Position numbers and translations under genes: made by a program. Source: Rhodoferax sp. UBA4127 (lineage in GTDB: Bacteria; Pseudomonadota; Gammaproteobacteria; Burkholderiales; Burkholderiaceae_C). Taken from it: 5,632 nt of DNA. The stretch lies in contig DFWT01000246.1 of assembly GCA_002381045.1 (NCBI GenBank), positions 4,840 to 10,471 on the forward strand, read 5' to 3'. Within the stretch, counting starts at the first letter, position 1; the number at the start of each line of letters is the position of its first letter. Shown one piece after another: positions 1 through 4,507 of the stretch. Under the pieces are notes generated by a model that was given only the letters and a program-made list of their open reading frames with translations, did no database searches and was not told where the DNA came from.

Positions 1-1094
1 GCCTGCAAACCGGCCCGCACCCGGGCGATGGTGCCATGGTGGTCGGTGCCCTGGATGTTGATGACCTTGGCAAAACCACGCTCCCACTTGGCGATATGGT
101 AGGCCACATCCGGCACAAAGTAGGTGTAGCTGCCGTCCTGCTTGCGCATCACCCGGTCTTTGTCGTCGCCGTAGTCGGTGGATTTAAGCCAAAGTGCACC
201 GTCACGTTCATAGGTTTTATCGGCATCTTGCAAACGCCTCACTGTGGCGTCGACCTTTCCGGTGGTGTACAGGCTGCTTTCTAGGTAGTAGTTGTCGAAC
301 TTGACCGCAAACGCCTGCAAGTCCAGGTCTTGCTCATGACGCAAATAGGCCACGGCAAACTGCCGAATGCCATCGAGATCATTCACGTCGCCGGATGCCG
401 TAAACGCTCGATCATCTGACGTGACCGTCTTCCCCGCTAAAAAATCAGCGGCGATGTCAGCTATGTACTCACCGTTGTAAAAGTTTTTGCTGACCGGGTT
501 ATCCGGGTCGGTCGGCCAGCAGGTATCGCCCGGTTTGAAACCCTGGGCACGCAACTGGGTGCTGGTGGCCAGAGTGCCAATTTGCACGCCGGCATCGTTG
601 TAATAAAACTCTCGGTAAACCTGCCAGCCCTGCGTGGCAAACAGGTTGCATATGGCATCGCCCAAAGCCGCCTGGCGGCCATGGCCCACATGCAGCGGGC
701 CTGTCGGGTTGGCCGAGACAAACTCCACCAGCATGCGCTTTCCGTTGGCAGCCTGCTTTCCATAGCAGTCACCTTGCCCCAGCACGCTGCGCACCACGTT
801 CTGCTTGGCTGCAGGTTTGAGTTTGATGTTGATAAACCCCGGGCCTGCAATGTCCAGCGCCTCTACCCAGGTATGAAAGGCCCGGTTGGCCCGCAATGTC
901 GTACAGATTTGCTCAGCCAATTGACGCGGATTTTGCTTGAGCGGTTTGGCCAGCTGCATGGCTGCCGTGGTGGCCAGATCGCCGTGCGCGGCCACCTTGG
1001 GGGATTCAAAAGCCGCTTTGGCACCAGCACCCGGCGACACCTCCTCCAGGACAAGTCGCAGGGCATCGAGTAGTTCAGTTTTCACGGTCAGCAT
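1..1094 (-). CDS. argS: Arginyl-tRNA synthetase, N-terminal part (cut by left window edge)
   Basis: This class I aminoacyl-tRNA synthetase charges tRNA-Arg with arginine in the cytoplasm, using ATP. About 364 codons are present. The family is usually about 560-590 residues, so roughly the last third lies outside the window. The N-terminal tRNA-binding (Add1) domain covers about residues 1-100 and contains FESPKVAAHGDLATTAAMQ. The catalytic domain begins with VEFVSANPTGPLHVGHGR, where HVGHG at residues 135-139 is the HIGH ATP-binding signature. It is followed by REFYYNDAGVQ and, near the window edge, by YHIAKWERG and INIQGTDHHG, all typical of ArgS. The ATG at 1094 gives the usual MLxVK N-terminus; an in-frame GTG three codons later has a better-spaced GGTGA and is an alternative start. 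The gene is divergent from the DsrE-like gene. The catalytic-loop region (KMSKS equivalent) and the anticodon-binding domain are not visible. Confidence 0.97.
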   Translation of the reverse strand, partial: MLTVKTELLDALRLVLEEVSPGAGAKAAFESPKVAAHGDLATTAAMQLAKPLKQNPRQLAEQICTTLRANRAFHTWVEALDIAGPGFINIKLKPAAKQNVVRSVLGQGDCYGKQAANGKRMLVEFVSANPTGPLHVGHGRQAALGDAICNLFATQGWQVYREFYYNDAGVQIGTLATSTQLRAQGFKPGDTCWPTDPDNPVSKNFYNGEYIADIAADFLAGKTVTSDDRAFTASGDVNDLDGIRQFAVAYLRHEQDLDLQAFAVKFDNYYLESSLYTTGKVDATVRRLQDADKTYERDGALWLKSTDYGDDKDRVMRKQDGSYTYFVPDVAYHIAKWERGFAKVINIQGTDHHGTIARVRAGLQ

Positions 1095-1192
1095 TCACCA
1101 ATTTTACTTGTGCGACACCACTCACCAAGGTCTGTGCATGCTGCTGGGGCATTAAACTGGGCTTGGCGGTTGCGTACGACCGACCCCAACAT

Positions 1193-1198
1193 AAGGAG
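1193..1198 (+). promoter_or_regulatory. Shine-Dalgarno that fixes the GTG start of the DsrE-like gene
   Basis: AAGGAG lies 6 bases before the GTG at 1205. It decides the start, because the same frame is open further upstream to a TTG at 1163 that has no such site. The GTG start also gives a clean signal peptide. The rest of the 110-bp gap to argS (1095-1204) shows no convincing promoter on either strand. Confidence 0.75.
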
Positions 1199-1204
1199 AC
1201 TAGG

Positions 1205-1741
1205 GTGCGACACATCAATCCAATCAGGTTCATGGGCAGCTTGGCCTTGGCAATCGCTTTACTCGGTGGCCTGGCAAGTGAGCCGGCCAACGCCCAGGCC
1301 AAAGTAGTGCAAACCCCCTACAAGAACCCCAAGGCGCTGGTGGATGTTTTTCTGGACGACCCGGCCAAGATGTCAGCTGCCTTGTATTGGGTGCGCAGCC
1401 TAGTCAACCCGCTGGTAGAAGCACCGTACAGCATGTTTTCCGAAGACATGAGCATCATCGTCTTGATGCACGGCACAGAAATCGTGACACTGGCGCGCAA
1501 AAATGAAGAACGTTACGCGGAGGTGGTGCAACGCATGCGCTATTACGCCGACATGGGTGTGAAGTTCAAGGTGTGTGGGTTGGCGCTGCAGGACTACCAC
1601 TACACCGCCGCAGATTTGCACAGTTTTGTTGAAGTCACCCCATCAGCCATCACTGAACTGATGCACTGGCAAAACCAGGGCTACGCGCTGATCAGTGCAC
1701 AAATCTTCGAAAAGAAGTTGTCAATTGAAGACATTCGCTAA
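1205..1741 (+). CDS. Secreted DsrE/DsrF-like family protein
   Basis: A 178-residue protein starting at GTG. Residues 1-30 form a signal peptide: Arg residues at 2 and 8, a hydrophobic core GSLALAIALLGGLA, and a likely cleavage after ANA at 28-30. The mature part fits the small alpha/beta DsrE/DsrF-like fold (COG1416 type). It has strand SIIVLMHGTEI (about 83-93), helix ERYAEVVQRMRYYADMG, strand VKFKVCGLAL with a single Cys at 124, and a final VTPSAITELMHWQNQGYALI segment. Cytoplasmic DsrE/F/H and TusBCD proteins carry sulfur on a conserved Cys. The stand-alone secreted members have no established role, and their function here is unknown. The gene stands alone, divergent from argS and separated by 93 bp and a candidate promoter from the next gene. 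No terminator is seen after it. Confidence 0.85.
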   Translation: MRHINPIRFMGSLALAIALLGGLASEPANAQAKVVQTPYKNPKALVDVFLDDPAKMSAALYWVRSLVNPLVEAPYSMFSEDMSIIVLMHGTEIVTLARKNEERYAEVVQRMRYYADMGVKFKVCGLALQDYHYTAADLHSFVEVTPSAITELMHWQNQGYALISAQIFEKKLSIEDIR

Positions 1742-1770
1742 GGAACAAGTGGAACTAGGTGTCAACCGGT

Positions 1771-1799
1771 TTGCCAAACGCCACGTTGTGTGCTCTGAT
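1771..1799 (+). promoter_or_regulatory. Candidate sigma-70 promoter for the PsiF-repeat gene
   Basis: TTGCCA at 1771-1776 matches the -35 consensus in five of six bases. After a 17-base spacer, TCTGAT at 1794-1799 matches the -10 in four of six and is preceded by an extended -10 TGC at 1791-1793. This would place the transcript start near 1806, about 29 bases before the ATG. The call rests on pattern only. I see no convincing Pho box, although the E. coli relative is phosphate-starvation inducible. Confidence 0.4.
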
Positions 1800-1834
1800 T
1801 CGCTCCGGATTTTTTAACTCTACTTGGAGATTGC

Positions 1835-2182
1835 ATGAAAAAACTGATCACCCTCTTGGGCTTGACCTTGTCGATGGCCATGGGCAGCGCCTACGCCGCT
1901 GCCGCAGCTGCTTCTGCACCCGCAGCCGCACCAGCTGAAAAAACGGCACAGCAAAACAAAATGACCACATGCAACAAGGACGCGGGTGACAAAGCGCTCA
2001 AAGGCGACGCCCGCAAAGCCTTCATGAAAGAATGCTTGAGTGGCAAGCCAGCCGCTGATGCACCCTCTGACAAGAAGACCGCGCAGCAAGAAAAAATGAA
2101 ATCCTGCAACAAGGAAGCTGGCGACAAGGCCCTCAAGGGCGATCCACGCAAGGCCTTCATGAAGGAATGTCTGAGCAAATAA
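1835..2182 (+). CDS. psiF: Periplasmic PsiF-repeat protein
   Basis: A 115-residue protein. GGAG at 1826-1829, 5 bases before the ATG, supports the start. Residues 1-21 are a signal peptide (MKKLITLLGL core, likely cleavage after AYA), followed by a low-complexity Ala/Pro linker to about residue 34. The rest is two PsiF repeats, about 37-69 and 82-114. Each has the pattern TAQQ..KM..CNK.AGDKALKGD.RKAFMKECLS, with two Cys 21 residues apart (C46/C67 and C91/C112). E. coli PsiF has the same two-repeat layout and length (about 106 aa). The Cys pairs could form one disulfide per repeat in the periplasm, which is inference. The molecular function of the family is unknown; the name comes from induction by phosphate starvation in E. 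coli, and no Pho box is evident here. The gene appears monocistronic, with its own promoter candidate and a strong terminator. Confidence 0.92.
   Translation: MKKLITLLGLTLSMAMGSAYAAAAAASAPAAAPAEKTAQQNKMTTCNKDAGDKALKGDARKAFMKECLSGKPAADAPSDKKTAQQEKMKSCNKEAGDKALKGDPRKAFMKECLSK
1943..2176 (+). repeat. Two direct PsiF repeats within the gene (period 135 bp)
   Basis: The units at 1943-2041 and 2078-2176 are 99 bp each and separated by a 36-bp linker. By codon alignment, 28 of 33 residues are identical, yet 13 of those 28 use different synonymous codons. This points to an old duplication held by protein-level selection and not a recent tandem copy. Confidence 0.85.
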
Positions 2183-2211
2183 GCCCAGCCATTTGCCGCA
2201 AGGCACCAAAA

Positions 2212-2248
2212 AAAGCCCCGCCAGTGTGACTGAGCGGGGTTTTCTTTT
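2212..2248 (+). terminator. Rho-independent terminator after the PsiF-repeat gene
   Basis: The left arm AAAGCCCCGC (2212-2221) pairs with GCGGGGTTTT (2234-2243), giving 10 bp including one G-U pair. The apical sequence can extend the helix, with CAGT (2222-2225) pairing ACTG (2229-2232) around a 3-nt loop. The right arm runs into a T-rich tail, TTTTCTTTT, ending at 2248. It lies 29 bases after the stop codon at 2180-2182. The A-rich left flank gives a shorter reverse-strand version, but no gene enters from that side. The tail ends 3 bases before the next start codon at 2252. Confidence 0.9.
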
Positions 2249-2251
2249 GGC

Positions 2252-3247
2252 ATGATTCGGGGCATGTCGTCCCGCCAGAACCTAAAACCTTCCATTTCGT
2301 GCGTCATCCCGGCGTACAACGAGGCCCGCAACCTGGGAAACTTGCTGCCGCAGGTGTTGATTGCCTTGCAGGCATTGAGCCCCAAGGTAGAACTGATTGT
2401 GGTGGACGACGGCAGCCGCGACGACACAACCTTGGTCATGCACCAACTGTGCGCCGCTTACCCAGAGCTGGTGTACCTGAAACTGTCGCGCAACTTTGGC
2501 AAGGAACCCGCACTCACTGCGGGTATCGAAGCCGCGCAGGGTGACGTGGTGGTGCTGATGGACGGCGACGGTCAACACCCGGTGTCGCTGGTACCGGGCA
2601 TGCTGAAGTTGTGGCAAGAGGGTTCAGATGTGGTGTATGCCATTCGCCGCACCCGCCATGACCAGTCCAACTTGCAGATCACCCTGACAGGCTGGTTTTA
2701 CAAACTGGTGAACCTGGGCAACCGGGTCAAGATCCCAGCCAATGCGGGCGACTTCAGGCTGATGGACCGCTCCGTGGTGGACGCTCTGAAACGCCTGACC
2801 GAACGCAACCGGTTCATGAAGGGCTTGTATGCCTGGGTTGGTTTTAAAAGCACCGCCATTGACTACGAACCGCTGCCGCGCATTGACGGCAAAAGCAACT
2901 TTGGTTTGCTCGGCTCCTTGTCGCTGGCCTTCACGGGCATCCTGGCATTCTCAATTGCGCCGCTGCGTGCCTTGACGGTCAGCGGCTTCATGTTGTCCAT
3001 GATCGCTCTGAGTTATGGCGCATGGGTGGTGGGTGACTATTTCATCAATGGCATTGCCGTGCCCGGCTACGCCACCATTGTGGTTGGCATGATGTTTTTC
3101 AGCGGCATCCAACTGCTGTCGATTGGCGTCCTGGCTGAGTATGTGGGCCGCATTTACGAAGAAGTCAAGCAGCGCCCCAACTACCTGATCAGCCAGCGCA
3201 TCGGTCAGGGTCTGCCGCTGCAATTACCCAACGACGCGTCAGGGTGA
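2252..3247 (+). CDS. GT2 polyprenyl-phosphate glycosyltransferase (GtrB/DPMS/ArnC-like)
   Basis: A 331-residue inner-membrane enzyme expected to move a sugar from a nucleotide donor onto undecaprenyl phosphate on the cytoplasmic face. The GT-A domain begins with SCVIPAYNEARNL, then VVDDGSRDDT (50-59), the SRNFGKEPALTAGI segment (79-92), and the metal-binding MDGDGQHP (D104, D106). GDFRLMDR (166-173) and RNRFMKGLYAWVGF (185-198) follow, as in the DPM1/GtrB/ArnC branch. The C-terminus has two membrane helices, about 233-260 and 274-297, then the family tail YVGRIYEEVKQRPNYLI. Length is normal for the branch (about 310-340). Starts at 2252 and 2264 are both in frame; neither has a well-spaced Shine-Dalgarno, and the fold begins too early for a later start. 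The last 4 bases overlap the GtrA-type gene. The sugar cannot be read from sequence. Confidence 0.93.
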   Translation: MIRGMSSRQNLKPSISCVIPAYNEARNLGNLLPQVLIALQALSPKVELIVVDDGSRDDTTLVMHQLCAAYPELVYLKLSRNFGKEPALTAGIEAAQGDVVVLMDGDGQHPVSLVPGMLKLWQEGSDVVYAIRRTRHDQSNLQITLTGWFYKLVNLGNRVKIPANAGDFRLMDRSVVDALKRLTERNRFMKGLYAWVGFKSTAIDYEPLPRIDGKSNFGLLGSLSLAFTGILAFSIAPLRALTVSGFMLSMIALSYGAWVVGDYFINGIAVPGYATIVVGMMFFSGIQLLSIGVLAEYVGRIYEEVKQRPNYLISQRIGQGLPLQLPNDASG

Positions 3248-3612
3248 GCGCCTCCACCTTCTGGTTTCTGGCAGTGGGTGGTACCGCCGCCCTCACCCAC
3301 ATGGCGGTGTTTGCATTGGCGCAGCACCAGATGTGGCCCGAGTTGGCCAATGCGCTGGGTTTTGTAGTGGCTTTTTTTGTCAGCTTTTTTGGCCACCGGC
3401 TACTGAGCTTCAAGGACACCAGCACCTCTGTGACCACCAGCTTCAAACGCTTTATGGTGACAGCGCTGGCGGGTTTTGCCAGCAATGAACTGGTGTTTGT
3501 TCTGCTGTTGCGTGGGTTGAACATGCCACCGATGCTGGCGCTGTTTGTGGCACTGGTGTTCGCCGCTGGTCAGACCTTTGTGCTCAGCCGGTTTTGGGCG
3601 TTTCGACGCTGA
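3244..3612 (+). CDS. GtrA-family four-helix membrane protein (putative lipid-linked sugar flippase)
   Basis: A 122-residue protein starting at a GTG that overlaps the upstream TGA (GTGA, 3244-3247), a layout that suggests translational coupling. Four hydrophobic helices are visible at about 5-26, 34-52, 68-91 and 95-115. The family (PF04138) hallmarks are present: FxxVGGTAAL at the first helix, NALGFVVAFFVSFFGHRLLSF across helix 2 with a basic/aromatic end, and QTFVLSRFWAF at the C-terminus. GtrA in serotype-converting phages is proposed to flip undecaprenyl-phosphate-glucose made by GtrB. The tight pairing with a GtrB-like enzyme supports an analogous role, but flipping is inferred from the family. 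Only 22 bp separate its stop from the stop of the converging deacetylase gene, and no T-tract terminator lies between them. Confidence 0.92.
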   Translation: MSASTFWFLAVGGTAALTHMAVFALAQHQMWPELANALGFVVAFFVSFFGHRLLSFKDTSTSVTTSFKRFMVTALAGFASNELVFVLLLRGLNMPPMLALFVALVFAAGQTFVLSRFWAFRR

Positions 3613-3634
3613 GTTTGGGCTAGCCGCCCTTGGC

Positions 3635-4474
3635 TCAGGCAGCCGTCAACGCCACCTGACCGCGCGCCACACGCACACCAGCCGCTTGCAACGCGGCAGC
3701 AAATTCCTCACCGGCCAAATAGGCGAACTCCTGGGACCGGGCCACACCGATCTCATCGTCCGACGCTACACCGTTTGCCGGGTGGCACATCAGAATTGCC
3801 CCCGCCGGTGCGCGCGTCAACCAGTGCGTCATCAAGGTGGCATAGCGACTGACGCCTCCGTGAAAGTTGTATGTACCAAATAGACCTCTAGCCCTTATAA
3901 AACTTTCGTCAATAGCTATTGATTCAAGAGCATCTGCGCCCATGGCGGAAATCACCCGGCTTTTTATTTCAGCGAGCCCAGGTGGCGGGCGTGAGATGCG
4001 CAGGTAGGGTTTAGCAACCTGCGTGCCATACCTGCGCTGAAGCACCGCCACCAGCGCCTCACGAATCCCGGCAAACTGCTGCACATGCTGGTGGCCATCC
4101 ACAAAATCAGGCGTGGCTTTCCAGTGCAACTCAAACAGATCCAGCTGGCGCTCAATGGCCCCTGCCGCTTGGGCTTGCTCAAAGCCACCCAACACCGCAC
4201 GCCGCATGGCCGCGCCCAAGGGCAAGCCGTGCCCGGCGGCCACCGCGAACGCACTGGTCCAGTCCAGATGCAGGCCGACATCCATTTGGCTACGTAGTTC
4301 GCTGAGCAACGCCACGTCCTGCCCCCAGCGGGGTGATAGCACCATGGCGCTGGTGGCGCTGAGTCGCCCCCGGCGTGCCAGTTCGGCAATGCCCGTTGAC
4401 GCAGCCGCATGGATGGCGAAGTCGTCGGCGCAGACGATGATCGGCTTGGCAGCGGTGGTGTTCAATGCATTCAA
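3635..4474 (-). CDS. ChbG/HpnK (YdjC-like) carbohydrate deacetylase
   Basis: A 279-residue protein of the YdjC/ChbG/HpnK superfamily, metal-dependent enzymes that remove N-acetyl groups from amino sugars (chitooligosaccharides, hopanoid sugars, and lipid-linked GalNAc/GlcNAc in NaxD-type members). Visible motifs are IIVCADDFA with the Asp pair D17-D18, GLHLDW with H69, DFVDGHQHVQ with H128 and H130 (metal ligands), KPYLRISRPPP (155-165), and ILMCHPA (227-233). ADDFAIH replaces the common ADDFG, and HQHVQ the common HQHVH, so a subfamily difference is possible. The start is weak: TTG at 4474 (or TTG at 4465), no ATG in frame, and no Shine-Dalgarno in the U-rich leader. It follows the CoA-transferase stop by 33 bp in the same frame. 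Codons for about residues 184-201 are unusually AT-rich (see the repeat entry). No signal peptide from this start. Substrate is unknown; the glycosyltransferase and GtrA-type neighbours favour a lipid-linked sugar. Confidence 0.9.
   Translation of the reverse strand: MNALNTTAAKPIIVCADDFAIHAAASTGIAELARRGRLSATSAMVLSPRWGQDVALLSELRSQMDVGLHLDWTSAFAVAAGHGLPLGAAMRRAVLGGFEQAQAAGAIERQLDLFELHWKATPDFVDGHQHVQQFAGIREALVAVLQRRYGTQVAKPYLRISRPPPGLAEIKSRVISAMGADALESIAIDESFIRARGLFGTYNFHGGVSRYATLMTHWLTRAPAGAILMCHPANGVASDDEIGVARSQEFAYLAGEEFAAALQAAGVRVARGQVALTAA
3876..3933 (-). repeat. AT-rich palindromic repeat-like patch inside the deacetylase gene
   Basis: This stretch is sharply AT-richer than its surroundings and holds a perfect 14-base palindrome, TCAATAGCTATTGA (3909-3922). 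Next to it on the minus strand lies TATAAGGGCTAGAGG (3885-3899), then TCTATTTGG. That combination resembles short dispersed intergenic repeats I remember from Comamonadaceae genomes, which carry an AGCTAT-type half and a GCTAGAGGC..ATTTGG-type half. The identification is from memory and needs a search. Read in frame it encodes residues about 182-201 of the deacetylase, using codons rare elsewhere in the window (ATA, AGG, AGA, CTA). Confidence 0.45.
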
Positions 4475-4507
4475 AAGGAAAAACCAAAAAAGCAGAACTC
4501 GGCTGGA

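Noticed and set aside
582..1073. Plus-strand open frame within argS
   Set aside because: It lies opposite the catalytic and N-terminal domains of arginyl-tRNA synthetase, whose motifs are unmistakable; the plus-strand product has no recognisable features.
1163..1204. Upstream TTG extension of the DsrE-like gene
   Set aside because: It would bury the AAGGAG ribosome site inside the gene and add residues ahead of a well-formed signal peptide; the GTG at 1205 fits better.
1095..1204. Divergent promoter region between argS and the DsrE-like gene
   Set aside because: A promoter pair is expected here, but I could not find -35/-10 elements with acceptable spacing on either strand, so none is annotated.
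1759..1781. Possible Pho box before the PsiF-repeat gene (GTGTCAACCGG followed by TTTGCCAAACG)
   Set aside because: The two 11-base units match the CTGTCAT-type consensus poorly, especially the second, and the region is better explained by the -35 element candidate. A short GTTTG/CAAAC inverted repeat here is too small to call an operator.
1891..2439. Long minus-strand open frame across the PsiF-repeat gene and the glycosyltransferase start
   Set aside because: It is antisense to two well-supported genes and the terminator, its protein resembles no known family, and it mirrors the codon bias of the real genes.
3613..3634. Possible bidirectional terminator between the GtrA-type and deacetylase genes
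   Set aside because: GAGTTTGGGC and GCCCTTGGCTC can form an imperfect hairpin with a mismatch, a bulge and wobble pairs, but there is no T-tract on either strand.
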